From Chlorocebus sabaeus (taxonomy: Eukaryota; Chordata; Mammalia; Primates; Cercopithecidae), in the NCBI RefSeq assembly GCF_047675955.1, contig NC_132910.1, positions 89,430,923 to 89,494,922 of the forward strand: a stretch of DNA of 64,000 nucleotides, given 5' to 3'. A model generated the notes under the pieces. That model was not told the DNA's origin. It searched no databases and was given only the letters and a program-made list of their open reading frames with translations. Positions 49,001 to 61,139 of this stretch are shown piece after piece. Position 1 is the first letter of the stretch. The number at the start of each line of letters is the position of its first letter. Position numbers and translations under genes: made by a program.

Positions 49001-50483
49001 TGGAAGTAAAAACTTTATCCTTCATAGATGGAAGTTTGATTTATATTCAAGAAAATCTGCAGCCTTCAGAAAATCTAATCAGTTACCAATCCCACGTGAT
49101 CTTGATGAAGCCACGAGAAATTGCACTGTTCTCCTGTACTGCACTTTCTATATAATCTAAATTCACTTTTTTGACCTTCAGCAGAATAGGATTGGAGGCA
49201 GAGGTTATGACTGTGAGTTAGCATAGTATCAAATAGATGCTGTCAGGACCCCAAATCCCTACTCCCTGAAAATAAACACCATTTGCTTGTCTGGCCAGCT
49301 AATGCCATATTTTGTAATTCACAAGTTTCATTTAACTATAATTTTTAACTTTGTATTTGCTAAGTTTTTACAACATGAATTGTTTTTAGAGAAAAAAAGA
49401 GTAAGATAAGTAGCCATGTATTGGCTGTGTTTTTTGTAGTACATGTTTTGCTTTTAATCCTAATTTCCTGATCTAATTCCCTCTTGGCCTATTTCCATTC
49501 AGAGTGCTCTGCTAGAAAATACTAAGAAAAGATCACAAATCAAATGTCTTATGATAATATCCTCAGAAATTTTAAACAGCTCTAAGAGATTTGGCCTCAG
49601 ACCCAAACATTTACATGATCGCTCAATTTTAATGAGGTCAAACAAGCTGCTTGGCATCTGGCCGGTGCTCAAGGTCTTGGCCTGAGTGGGGAGGGCCATC
49701 TTGTTCTTACAGAGAACGTAAGACACAGTGACAGGTGATAATGTAATGCATGAGGCTGCTGCCCTTGGCCATTTCATCTTTTGAACCCTCTGGATTCCCA
49801 GAGGCAACATTTTGGCCAGATGTAAACAGTTTTACCAGTAGCTAAGGATCTGAAGAATAACCACATTTTGCAGAGAAGCATTTTAAAGGATTTAAGTAAC
49901 CCCCTAATATTTTTCACAATGGGTTCATCAACCTGAGAAGAGAAGAAAGAAAACAGACCTCTGGAAGTGCTAAGCAGAGTGACGGAGGCTACTAAGGAGT
50001 CAAATTAATACAGCTGTATTTTCATCTTGATTTTAGACAGCCAACTCTTGAGTATTAAAGTCACATCAAAGATATATGTTCCTTTATAACTCCTTCATCG
50101 TAAATATTATCTTTGAAAAACTTAAATTATTCCTGAGTAGGCTGTTTTTTCTTCAAGTAACAGCAACGTATTTAAGTCTACTTAAATCTTATTTAAATAA
50201 TTTACTAATTCTATAGGGTTATTCAATAGAAACCAAGATTGAATTTAAAAAAAAAAATTTAAAGAGAGCAATATCAGATGTAACTCACTTGACAAACAAT
50301 TGCTTATGTTTTTTATTCTAATTATCAATATGAAATTTTCATCTTAATATCTTGATTAGTACAGAGCCTGCCATGATACCAGTGAGGGGCCTTGTCAACA
50401 AATGTGGGAAGGAGAAAAGCACCTATAAATAATCTTAACACTTACTTTTACAATAAAGCATTGAGATTAATACATATATATGG
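46073..50483. other. Long single-copy block
   Basis: About 4.4 kb with no recognised interspersed repeat beyond a GT microsatellite at 46256-46301. Frames at 46909-47184 and 49499-49810 show no domain. A run of possible transcribed sequence cannot be supported from sequence alone. Confidence 0.4.
46256..46301. repeat. Imperfect (GT)n microsatellite
   Basis: 'tgtgtatgtgtgtatg' type repeats with A and C interruptions. Confidence 0.85.
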
Positions 50484-50649
50484 TGTATTAGTCTGCTCTC
50501 ACACTGCCATAAAGATACTGCCTGACTCTAATTTATAAAGAAAAGAGGTTTAATTGACTCACAGTTCTGCATGGCTGGGGAAGCCTCAGAAAACTTACAA
50601 TCATGGCGGAAGTAAAGGGGAAGCAAGAATCTTCTTCACAAGGTGGTAG

Positions 50650-50701
<52 letters not shown>

Positions 50702-50889
50702 ACACCAGGGAAACTGCTAGACATTTATCAAAGAACCATATCTCATGAGAACTCCCTGACTATCGTGAGAACAGCATGGGGGAAACTGGTCCCGTGATCC
50801 AATCACCTCCTACCAGGTCCCTCCCTCAACACCTGGGGATTACAATTCGAGATGATATTTGGGTGGGAACACAGAACCAAACCATATCA
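50484..50889 (-). repeat. MST-type LTR (ERVL-MaLR) with expanded GA tract
   Basis: Reverse LTR from 'tgtattagtctgctctcaca' to 'aaccatatca'. It carries 'atggctggggaagcctcaga', 'gggaaactggtcccgtgatc' and 'aggtccctccctcaacacct'. Target copies TATGG (50479-50483) and TATAG (50890-50894) differ at one base. Its normally short GA-rich stretch is expanded at 50651-50700. Confidence 0.88.
50651..50700. repeat. (GA)n microsatellite, about 50 bp
   Basis: Almost pure 'ag' repeat, uninterrupted from about 50657 to 50700. Open frames crossing it (50533-50724 and 50603-50797) are artefacts of the repeat. Confidence 0.97.
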
Positions 50890-51107
50890 TATAGGAACCC
50901 AAAAGTAAAAACAGTAAAATCATTCTCTACTAATATGATGTTACCTTAGAATCCACAAAATCCCACTTTTTCATACATTTAAAGGGTTATGAAGAAAGTA
51001 GAATTTTAAATCACAGAAATGAATATTAAAACTTGGTTCAGTTGACTTGTTAATAACGGCAAGCTACTTTATTATGGAGGTTGTGAATGTTCTCTAATAG
51101 AATTTCA

Positions 51108-51435
51108 GGCCAGGCATGTTGGCTCACACCTGTAATCTCAGCACTTTGGGAGGCTAAGGTGGGTGGATCACTTGAGGTTAGGAGTTCAAGAGCAGCCTGG
51201 TCAACATGGTGAAACCTCATCTCTACTAATAATACAAAAACTAGCTGGTCATGGTGGCACATGCCTATAATCCCAGCTATTTAGGAGCCTGAGGCAGCAA
51301 AATCGCTTGAACCTGAGAGGTGGAGGCTGCAGTGAGCTGATTTCGTGCCGCTGCAGTGAGCCAAGATTGCATCACTCCACTCCAGCCTGGGCAACAGAGC
51401 AAGACCCTGTCATGAAAAATAAAAATAAAAAATAA
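51108..51435 (+). mobile_element. Alu with an internal 24-bp duplication
   Basis: 'ggccaggcatgttggctcac' to 'gcaagaccctgtc' plus a mixed A/T tail. In the right monomer a 'gctgcagtgagc…' unit occurs twice in tandem (51326-51349 and 51350-51373), making this Alu longer than usual. Flanks AATTTCA and AATTTGA may be the target duplication. Confidence 0.93.
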
Positions 51436-51789
51436 TTTGAGAAAGTACTTATTATAAAATGATGTTGAAAATATAAGGCAAACAAAGTAAAAAACTCAGT
51501 GGCTTTCTTAATTCCTAACAAGAGAATTACCATATGGATAAGCAGTCACGCAGGAAAAGACTATTTTCTGAGACCAGAGAGAAGCTCTGTAAGTCCCTCT
51601 CGTGTTAAGTCTGTCCTACTGTGGAGAATATGTGTATGGGGTAGAAATTATTTCCCCATCTCTAATATTCTTTTGCCACGTACTGAACAACCTAAGGACA
51701 TGGTCTTAGGTTGTAGAGATCTTTAAAAGGTACTTTTCTGTGTAACTACAAGCATGCAGGCAGAAGACCAGGGTTGTTCTGCACTAGGA
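51436..51789. other. Single-copy sequence
   Basis: Nothing recognised. Confidence 0.35.
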
Positions 51790-51990
51790 GCACCCTCCAT
51801 CAGAACTTCCTGCAATGTTAGAAATGCGCCATAACTGTACCATCCAGTATGTCAGCCATTACCCCCATGTAATCAAATGTAGCTACCATGACTGAAGAAC
51901 CAAATTTTTTATTTTATTTTTATTTTATTTTATCTATTTTAAACTTAAAAAGCTACATGGGTCTAGTGGCTTCGACATTGGATAGAACAG
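51790..51990. repeat. hAT-type miniature DNA transposon, family uncertain
   Basis: 'aacttcctgcaatgttagaa' then 'tccagtatgtcagccattac', an AT-rich (ATTTT)n middle at 51905-51940, and 'agctacatgggtctagtggc' resemble a common Charlie-related element. It is near self-complementary around the AT core. Confidence 0.55.
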
Positions 51991-53886
51991 TTGCAAAAGC
52001 AAACATAAAGCTTGTGGGTCGGTAATCAACTAGATCTACTAAAAACATGCGTCAGTCTGTGCCATAAAGAATAAACTATTCCTCTTTGAAACATCTATGT
52101 TAGTTCTATCACCGCCATTGTTTCGGTTCTTTAATATCATCTGCTGTGGATTTCTAAAAATTGGGAAATTGAAAGCCAGGGTAGAAAATCTCATCAATTA
52201 AATCAGCACATTCCAGGTGACAGAAAATATTGGGAACCTGTTCACTTATCCACAGATCCCAGGTGTGAAGTTTACGTCATGTACTGCATTGTGTGGCCCT
52301 CTTCATACGTATGGCAAACTAGCCCATCAGCGACTATGAATAACAAAAGTTTTTTAGCTTAAAGAAAGAAATATAAACTTGACTTAATAAGAGTATTCTG
52401 ACCAATGGAGGAGTTCTTTTAAGAATCAACTGTTTTCACCTCCCAGACAGACAGTCCAAGAAGAAACAAACTTGGTTGCATAAAGGAAAATAAAGATCAG
52501 ATGCAAGGAGCTTCTTTCCAACTTCAGTATTAGGCAATGAAATAGGTTTCCAAAGGGTGACTTCAGAATCTCTAACAGGGGACATTGTCATACATGCCAT
52601 CTGGTTTAGCTTACTGCTGTCATCCACTATATGGTATTTCTAGAATCGGGTATTTTATTTTAGCTGAATATGTTTGGTTGAGTATCTTACATAAAGGTCT
52701 AGCTATATTTTTTCCAGATTTTCAACTCCCACATAGTCTAGTGTGTATGCATAATTATTTCCTTAAAAGTATAAGTTCAGAGCTAAAGTGAATAAGATCT
52801 CATATATGTTGGTACTAAGGTTGTTATTTAGTTGTAAAGTGTAGCAATGTGATTGGCACTGTATTGAGGTGCAAAAGATACAATTCTTCACCTAAGGGCA
52901 TAATCCGAAATCTAGCCAAGTAAAAGATAAAGACATGATTATGATTTTATTATTCAACACTTCTATTGGTAGAAAAACTCTAGGAAAAAAAGTTTCTAAA
53001 AGCATTATTGAGTAGTATGAAATAATATGGATTTCAACTTTTAAAAATTAGGGGTAAGAGAAAATAAATAAGATGGAAACAAGTTGACATATTGGGCAAG
53101 AATTTAGAGAGAGTAATAAACTTGGTATGTGTTTATTAGTGGTAGACAATAAGTTTAGAGGATTAATTATTAACTGTGATGCAGATAATAAAATCCTGCT
53201 ATGGGCTGTATTTATTAAGTGCGGTTTTGACAAGCAATAATTATGTAAGCTCAACATTCCCTTTCAGAATTAGTTGGGGTTTTTTTTTTAAGCTTTCACC
53301 ATTCACAATTTGACCCCAAAATGTTAACCATAATACAATACCACAGATGCAAAACATTCAGGGTGTCCTCATGCACACTTTCAGCCTTCTGCAAACACAC
53401 TCTGCCCTCAGGAATCAGTGAATATTTGAGACAAGCTCTTCCCTAAACCATTGCCTACCTGCACCCCAGGCCACAAGCAAAATGGAAGACATAAAACGAG
53501 GTGATCCAGGATGGTGAGAAAGAGAGCTTTGGGTAGTGACCAAAGAGAAAGTAGATCTGAGAGACCACAGGTGATGAAAGAATTAAAAATCCGAGACAAA
53601 GAAAGAGCTAGGAGGGTCAAAACTTCAGGAGCCCTGCTTTCCTGTCTCCAGTCCTTGATCTGGCTGAAACTGTGCAGAAGTGAAAGCGACGGCCTGTGAC
53701 AGGTGACTCTCTCATAGTACTTTCTGCAAGAGATCATCTGACTCCTGCCACCAGTGTGACAAAGACCACATGGAGGTCTGGGCTGAAAATCAGATCACCA
53801 GCCTTTAGCAGGTAAGGCTGCTGCTATTAGATTTGCCCTAAGACTGCTGGATGTTTTTTATGACAGATACCATTGGGTAACTCATT
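51991..53886. other. Single-copy sequence, one weak L2 piece
   Basis: A weak reverse L2-like segment may lie at 52840-52940 ('gattggcactgtattgaggt'). The opposed frames at 53408-53737 and 53511-53699 overlap on opposite strands without any domain. Confidence 0.35.
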
Positions 53887-54120
53887 GGTTAGGAATGTGG
53901 GTTCTGGAGTCAGACTGCCTGAGTTCAGGCTTCAACCCACTGCCTGGCTGTGCGACCCTAAGTAAGTTAATTACACTGCCCAGGCCTCAGTTCCCCTAAC
54001 TATGAATAGGACACAGTGACATGACCTGTGACTACTAAAGGAAATTGTGCTCAGGAAAATGTTAGAGTAGTGGCTAGCTTGCTATAAACACTCAAAAATA
54101 TTCTATTACTCATTGTTATT
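53887..54120 (+). repeat. MIR SINE
   Basis: 'gggttctggagtcagactgc', 'ctgcctggctgtgcgaccct' and 'aagtaagttaattacactgc' give one of the best preserved MIRs here. Confidence 0.88.
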
Positions 54121-57100
54121 ATTTGTAACTTTCTGACTCTCTTGGAATAGTTTAACTGTATTTTCCATAACAAACAAAATTACTGATATTTAATGGCTGC
54201 TTAACTGATAGACATGATGGTTTTAGTGGTTGGTAAATCTCATTAAACAGGTTTCTAGTAGCCAAATTGTATTTAATGAGCATATTAATGGTCTTACTGT
54301 CTTTAAATTAAACCTTATTTCAACCATTTGATTTCTGTTTATAACATACTTCCATCCTTTTAAAAGAAGCACATAAAGCTTCTCTTGAAAAGAGTAATGC
54401 TGTCCATTGACTTTTTTCTTCCCTGTTTTATTGACTGCCTAAATTCTTAGTAGTATTTGGGCAGACACTTCGTGCTATTCAAGCCTGTTGAGTCATAAGT
54501 TTTTGTGAAATTGTTTTCTACCTAACCACAAATGCAATATGCTGGTATAACTTCCTCTTTTACATTTCAACAGTTTTCGATTGTCAGACAACCCTAAACA
54601 TATTCTCTTTTCACTTGACAATACAATTTTATCTATATGCCCTTCTTTCTTATTTACCTTTTTATCTTTGCCCCTTGTAGATGACTTCAACTCCATCATT
54701 ACTACTCCTGTCTACTTACAATATTAGTATTATTTATCATTGTGTTGATCTGTGCTTTCTTCTATCCCATACATCCTGTCAGTATAAACTTTTTCATTAT
54801 ATTGATTAACCAGCTCAGTTTATGGTACTGTTTCTTTATCTGTCATCCATTGATTATCACACATTCATCAGGCACTAGATAGAATTCATGGGATGTGCCA
54901 CTAAGTGAGAAGGGGGATCATTTGCTTCTAGAGGAAGACACATTTACTCATCATACTGCAAAGAGAAACCTGACCCCTGCTTGAGATCTTACAGAGAACC
55001 GCAGAAAATTCACAAAAGCCCCCACAAAAGAGTCTGCTGCGACCATCTGTCAAGTTGTCAGCTGTAAACACCTGCCAAAATGCTAGAGCACCTCACAAGG
55101 AGCTGTGAAGTAACATCTTTGCTGACTTTCTTACTTCTTCTTCCTTCCTGGCGCCAATCCTTGAAGAGCCAGAAAACTCTGCCGGTGAATTGGAGAAGGA
55201 GTAGAAGGAGTATTAGATTAGGTAATAAATCTTTTCCACCCCTACTTCAACTTCTGGCTTCCCACTCACAGCAGACTCAAGCTGCCAGAAAGAAAAAAAA
55301 ACCTCAACTTTAACACAAGATCAAAGTTTTTACAAATATACACTTCTGACAGTTAAATTACTAAACCAGGGCAGTTTTCTGTGATCTGAAGTAACGAGAA
55401 AACTATATTACTCAACAGTGACCAGAAACATCATGGAGTTTGCCTAACTTTTCACAAAGAAATGAAAAGGCTAAACTCACAAACTACATTTAAAAGGATA
55501 CAGGGAGAGAACATTTAAGCTACTTCTTGACTATATTCCACAAGTCATCTCTGTTCAATGTAACAGCTGTTTCTTGGAAGAGAAAATGGTGATATCAGGG
55601 TACAGGATGGCTTCCTCAAGAATGAAGTTGTCATGCCCAAGCCAAACTTAATGACAGCCCTTGAATTCATGGAAATTATCCCAGGCAGAACACACGTCCT
55701 TGTCATCATTGTCAAGGATTACTGATTACACCATCATGTTTCATCTGCACCTATGGACTTAGGAAGGCATCAAATTACAAGTCTCTTAATGTCCCCAAGC
55801 TGCTAAGAAGGAATCATCTAAAATGTCTCTTGCTGGCCTCTCAGGAAGGTGCTGTAGAGATTCTCATGAAGAATTGTTATTATCATTTTTAAATAATAGC
55901 TCGGCATTTAACAGAAAATTTTCTCTGTATTATTGCCATCACTTAAAGACAGAACTTATGACACCACAAATGACCAGAGAAAAGATAACTCTAAATCAAC
56001 GCAAAATAACAAAAGGATAAAAAGCATATCCCCAGAGACACACCAGGAGATGCACGCTGAGTTGCATTTATTAAAATGCAGGTGTAAGCATAAGGCATAA
56101 AATGACAATATTAAACCAAGAATTTAAATTATGAAGAATATTTTATAAGATTATAACTTTAATTTCCTTTGGGGAAACTAAGGTGGAAAATTGTAGCTTC
56201 GTGAGACTGTTCACTGTTGATTTGAAAGCCATCTGGCTAATCCTTAGCATTTATTTTTTAATGAATAAATGAAAATCAAAAGAAGGATGCAATATTATTC
56301 AAGAAAAAGATTTGTGCTCTGAAAGTTTTAAAATAATATTGCAACTCCAAAATTATATGTAAATTCCTCAGAATAGACCAAATAGGCATGTTCTCCCCAT
56401 CTAATGTCTGTTTAACTCCATTGAAACAGGTGATCTATTTTTTAATATTGCCTATGTATGGGCAAGAAATGTGGGTATTTGCTCAGTTTTGTTTTAAATA
56501 GAAACTTCTAATTGCCTATTCTTTCTCTGGGAATCACATCTCCAAGGTGGTACACTGTAGGAAATAGAACAATCCTAGAGGCCATGGGCCTTCGTGAGAG
56601 GTATAAGTCTTGTTCCATCCCATTTCAGATGTGCAAGATGTTTACTCTGACACAGCCTATGTATCTTTAGGAAGCTCAAATAATACTAATTCAATGCCAT
56701 TCCTAAATTATCAAGAGGATCCAACAAGACAGTGAGCATGAAATTATAAAGACAAGTAATCTAAAATAGTGATTATTTTATTCTTTTTGTTATAGTGTTT
56801 CAATGAGGAATTATATTTCAGTAAAGAAAAAGGAAAGTAATAGAAAAAAGAATGTATAATGCTATAAATAAGGACCACATATTTCTCCATGCCCTGTTTA
56901 CCCTAATATGTAAATATAGAGGGCTACAAAGAACAAATAACAATTCAAAGAAATAAAGGGGCCATTTAATATTGAATCACAAAGACCTCTGATGAACCCC
57001 AAATCCAATCTCCTGAACAAATCACCACTTTTCAAGCCATGGGATAACCTATTGAGTTTCTCTAGCTCTTCAAAGTTCTTTCTTCTTTTGCCTTGCTGTG

Positions 57101-58217
57101 TCCACTTCTCCAAAAGAGGGACTGAAAGCTTACTATGAAGTAACTTTGAATGTCCACATTTTATTCTCCCTCTTCCTTATGACTTGCTCCACTAAAGGGA
57201 GATTTTGTTTCCTCCATTCTGATTCTACATCAAAATAAAACTACTGTGTTTCATTACTTTCACGTTTGAAGCACTTGCCTTGATCATTTGGGTAAGCGTA
57301 AATTTTTCACCTGCAATTTGATCATTCTTATTCCTTAGCAGTAATTTACAGTTTTGGAAGTCCTATCAGAAAACCAAAATTGTTCCAAAAAAAAATTGTC
57401 TTAACTTTTTCTTCCAAATTTTAAAAACAATAGGGGCACATCATGGAATATGTTAAAAAGTGTAATTTTTAAAAAGCAGAAAAATAATTTTGGGGTTTTT
57501 TGTCACTGGTTTATTCTTGTTCTTTAGTACAGTCAAATTCTTATTGCATATATATTTGCTATCCTACTTTTTACTTACTATCATATCATTCACACTTTTC
57601 ATGTCAAAAATTATTTGTAACATAAAGTTTAGTGCTAGTTATAGTTGATTATTTGGATATAATGCCTAATTTTACAATAGTGAAATCTCAATTGCTTTGT
57701 ATTGGTTTATAATAAATGCAAGTTAGTTTGCTATGGAAGCTTGGATCTACTCATAATTTGTTTTTTAAATATCGGAAATTGTTTTGAATTCAAGCAAATG
57801 TCTTTGTAGCACTAATTGAGATATTCATCAATTTTTCTCTGTTACCTGTTAAAACATGAGCTGTTACCTTCGTTTTCCTCCTTTTCTTTTTTGTTTTAAA
57901 GTGTTGTAGTTGGGAAATGTGGTCAGAAACATGTCTTACTTTTTAGAATGATCTGAGATTGTCTTTGGGAGTATCTTGTTTATAAATACACACGTTCAGT
58001 GGTATTTTGAGCTTTGGCAATGGAGAACGAAGCTTAAGGTTATTTTTCTTAAACTTATAAGGTCACTTGCAAGTCTCTCTGTTTTCATTTTCATAGTTTA
58101 TCTATGAATAAAAGGTATAACTATGACCAAGTAGTGAATCGGTTCAATGCAGAAGGCCAGATGGCATGCCACTGTTTTCTCCGTCGTTTCCTAAGGAACA
58201 CTTTTAAGAAGCTGTGG
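54121..58217. other. Long single-copy block
   Basis: About 4.1 kb without a recognised repeat. Short frames (54493-54699, 55080-55313, 55823-56020, 56898-57113) have no domain or splice context. Confidence 0.4.
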
Positions 58218-58328
58218 ACAGTGACTAACCATCCCAGTTTGTACCGGACTGAAGAGTTTCCTAGGATATAGGACTTTAGGTGCTAACACTAGGACAGTTC
58301 CAGGCAAACTAGGATGTTTGGTCACCCC
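58218..58328. repeat. Hairpin-shaped miniature DNA transposon
   Basis: The left half ('cccagtttgtaccggactga … tatcctagg'-type order) is nearly the reverse complement of the right half, with ends 'gtgactaaccatccc' and 'ggatgtttggtcaccc'. The pattern fits a short non-autonomous DNA transposon; I cannot give the family name reliably. Confidence 0.65.
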
Positions 58329-58574
58329 TGAACAATTTTCCAGAGTTAAGTTTATTCAACATCAGACTCTCAGAACTGAAATCCAACTAAGGGAACCAGT
58401 TCCTGCTGAAGAGATTCATATTTATAATCCCCTTGCTGTGACAAGGAGTCTTCACAACTGAATCAACAGAATCATCACAATAATCTTGAATGATGGACAT
58501 TGAGCTTATCATCTTAGTGATGATGTTCTAAAAACATTTGTGAAGGGTGCATGTACCAATTATAATATGCCATA

Positions 58575-58839
58575 ACCAGGTGACCTGGCCACCAGTCCCT
58601 CTCATTCTCTGTCCCCTCCACTGCCCCTGGCTTCTTGCCCACTCGGCTTCAGTCACTCTGGCTTCCTGCAGCTCAAGTGTTTCTGCTCGCAGTTCCCCCT
58701 GCCTCTGTCCTTACTCTTCTGCCAAATATCACGTAGTTTGCTCCCTCATTCAAGTCTTGGCACAAATCTCACCTTATCAGGGAGGACCTCCCTGACAACC
58801 CATTATAAAATAACTCCTTTACTCGCTATCCCTTTACCT
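58575..58839 (+). repeat. L2 LINE, part 1
   Basis: 'cttctgccaaatatcacgta', 'cttggcacaaatctcacctt' and 'gggaggacctccctgacaac' follow the L2 order. The Alu interrupts it. Confidence 0.75.
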
Positions 58840-59137
58840 TTTATTTATTTATTTTGAGATGGAGTATTGCTGTGTCACTCAGGCTGGAGTGCAGTGGCAT
58901 GATCTTGGCTCACAGCAACCTCTGCCTCCTGGGTTCAAGCGATTCTCCCGCCTCAGCCTCTTGAGTAGCTGGGATTACAGGCACCCACGACCACGTCTGG
59001 CTAATTTTCTGTATTTTAGTAGAGATGGGGTTTCACCGTGTTGTCCAGACTGGTCTCAAACTCCTGAGCTCAGGCAATCCACCCACCTCAGCCTCCCAAA
59101 GTGCTGGGAATACAGGCGTGAGCCACCGCACCCGGCC
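58840..59137 (-). mobile_element. Alu, full length, inside an L2
   Basis: Tail 'ttttatttatttattttgag', then a reverse Alu ending 'ccaccgcacccggcc'. Confidence 0.95.
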
Positions 59138-59265
59138 CTACCAGTTTTTTTAAATCACAGTTACAAACCCCTGACATTTATTTATGTATTTGTTTAGTGT
59201 TTGTTTCCACCCCACTAGACTGTGAGCTCAGAGGATGAGGATAAGGTAGGCACTTAACGAATGAA
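59138..59265 (+). repeat. L2 LINE, part 2
   Basis: 'ccaccccactagactgtgag' and 'ggtaggcacttaacgaatga' complete the L2 interrupted by the Alu. Confidence 0.75.
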
Positions 59266-59282
59266 GGGATATGGTAAACACC

Positions 59283-59545
59283 ACCGATGCTGGAGTTGGA
59301 ATGGCTAGATTGAGAACTCGGCTCTGCCTGGAATAATTATGTGACCCTTAGCAGGTTACCTCACTGAAATTCTCTACGCCCCAGGTTCCACAAGGATAAA
59401 ATGAGGGTAACAATAACCCCTACCTCTAAAGGTTGTTTTGAAGAGGAAACAAAGTAATACACGGGAACCAGTTAGGGCCCTGTCAGGTGGGTGGTAAGTG
59501 CTTAGGAGGTGTTGTCCTGTATTGCTACTATTTCCCTCATTAATG
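59283..59545 (+). repeat. MIR SINE
   Basis: 'agaactcggctctgcctgga', 'tatgtgacccttagcaggtt' and 'taacaataacccctacctct' with 'taagtgcttaggaggtg' near the end. Confidence 0.85.
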
Positions 59546-59668
59546 AATATGTTTCCACATATTGAATTAAACAGAAGCATCAAGCCTGGGGTTATCTGAA
59601 TATGAATATGTAAACTATCAAGATCACAAAATGGCAGATGTTGTATATTGCTATTTAATATTTGCTAT

Positions 59669-59748
59669 AAATATACATATATATGAATATTTGCTATGTG
59701 TATATATATATATATACACACACACACACATATATACATATATATATG
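59669..59748. repeat. (TA)n/(CA)n compound microsatellite
   Basis: 'tatatatata', 'cacacacaca' and 'tatatacatatatatatg' blocks sit exactly where the next Alu's tail should be. Confidence 0.92.
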
Positions 59749-60028
59749 TGATGGAGTCTTGTGTGGTCGCCCAGGTTGGAGTGCAGTGGCACCATCTTGG
59801 CTCACTGCAACCTCCACCTCCCAGGTTCAAGCAATTCTCCTGCCTCAGCCTTCCAAGTAGCAGAGACTGCAGGCGAATGCCACCACACCTGGCTAATTTT
59901 TGTATTTTAGTACAGACGAGGTCTCACCGTGTTGCCCAGGCTGGTCTCAAACTCCTGAGCTCAGGCAATCTGTCTGCCTTGGCCTCCCAAAGTGCTAGGA
60001 TTACCGGCGTGAGCCACCACGCCAGGCC
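59749..60028 (-). mobile_element. Alu, tail converted to microsatellite
   Basis: Reverse Alu 'gatggagtcttgtgtggtcg' to 'ccaccacgccaggcc'. The T-rich tail is replaced by the TA/CA repeat. Confidence 0.94.
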
Positions 60029-60711
60029 AACAATATTATAAAATGTTTTGAATGCCGGATTATTTCAAAGTACTTTTCATTTTTGCAAAATTGTTCACTT
60101 TGTAATCGTTACTCTGGTTTCAAGCAGACTTGCTTATCCAACACTTTCGAGCTGGGTAGTAAGTGACTATTTAAGCACATCTTACAGGTTTCCCAAGATG
60201 GGCTGGTGTTGGGTATTACTGAGCACATTTGCATTGTGAGCAACATTTCTATTGGGAATTGTTCCTTTAATTTCTAAGGCATTTACACAACCAGTTTCCC
60301 TGACCAGAATCATTTTCTGGGCCATAAAACACACTAAATTTGGTATAGTAGGAGGCATCAGTGGAAGCCTTGGTCATGAACTCCACCAGCAGGGTATTCC
60401 TACAACACGCTACCTAAATGTTTCTGAAATTTTACAGAGTTGAGCAGATGGTTGAGCTCTCTGATATTGTCTATAATGGCCCCACAAAGCTTTGATTTCA
60501 TTTGTAAAATTTTAATCTTTAAACAATAAATCATGGACAGGGGGATTAAGAAGTACTTTTTAAAATTATTCAAGGGTATCATCCTATGTGCCTATAAGGA
60601 GTTAGATACAGGTTCCTGTTTACAATCTTAAAATCTATTGGCTTGAAGATGTTTTGGAAGAAAGAAGGGAAGCATGCAGATTTGTAATTTTGGAATTTTG
60701 AGTTTTGTCAC
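60029..60711. other. Single-copy sequence
   Basis: Nothing recognised. Confidence 0.35.
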
Positions 60712-61139
60712 TGTATTAGTTCATTCTTGCATTGCTATAAAGAAATACCTGAGACTGGGCAATTTATAAAGAAAAGAGGTTTAATTGGCTCATAGTCCTG
60801 CAGGCTTCACAGGAAGCCTGGCCATGGCATCTGCCTAGCTTCTGGGAAAACCTCAGGGAGTGTTCAATCATGGCAGAAGGTGAAGGGGGAACAGGTACAT
60901 CACATGTCAAAAACAGGAGCAAGCTAGAGAGAGTGGTGGCAAGGTGCTACACACTTTTAAACGACCAGATCTCACATGAACTCAGAGCAAGAGCTAGCTT
61001 GTCACTAAGGGGATGACCCAAGCCATTCATGAAGAATTCACCCCCATGATCCAAACACCTCCCACCAGGCCCCACCTCCAACATTGGAGATTACAATTTA
61101 ACATGAGATTTGATGGGGATATGTATTCAAACTATATCA
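60712..61139 (-). repeat. Solo LTR, MLT1A-type (ERVL-MaLR)
   Basis: Reverse LTR 'tgtattagttcattcttgca' to 'aactatatca', with 'gcttctgggaaaacctcagg', 'cacttttaaacgaccagatc' and 'ccaggccccacctccaacat'. Target copies GTCAC (60707-60711) and GTTAC (61140-61144) differ at one base. Same type and strand as 10529-10937. Confidence 0.9.

Noticed and set aside
50533..50797. Opposed open frames with long Arg-Glu or Ser-Leu repeats
   Set aside because: They are translations of the GA microsatellite in an LTR and not protein genes.
53408..53737. 109-codon reverse frame overlapping a 62-codon forward frame
   Set aside because: No domain, no splice or promoter context, and overlapping frames on both strands suggest chance.
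55560..55830. Possible retrocopied gene fragment
   Set aside because: One frame reads briefly like protein (QDGFLKNEVVMPKPN), but stops follow, there is no poly-A tail or target duplication, and I recognise no parent gene.
58859..59197. 112-codon frame with W/C-rich repeat-like protein text
   Set aside because: Translation of an antisense Alu, a common source of false proteins. The same applies to 59631-60041, 45856-46047 and 61888-62166.
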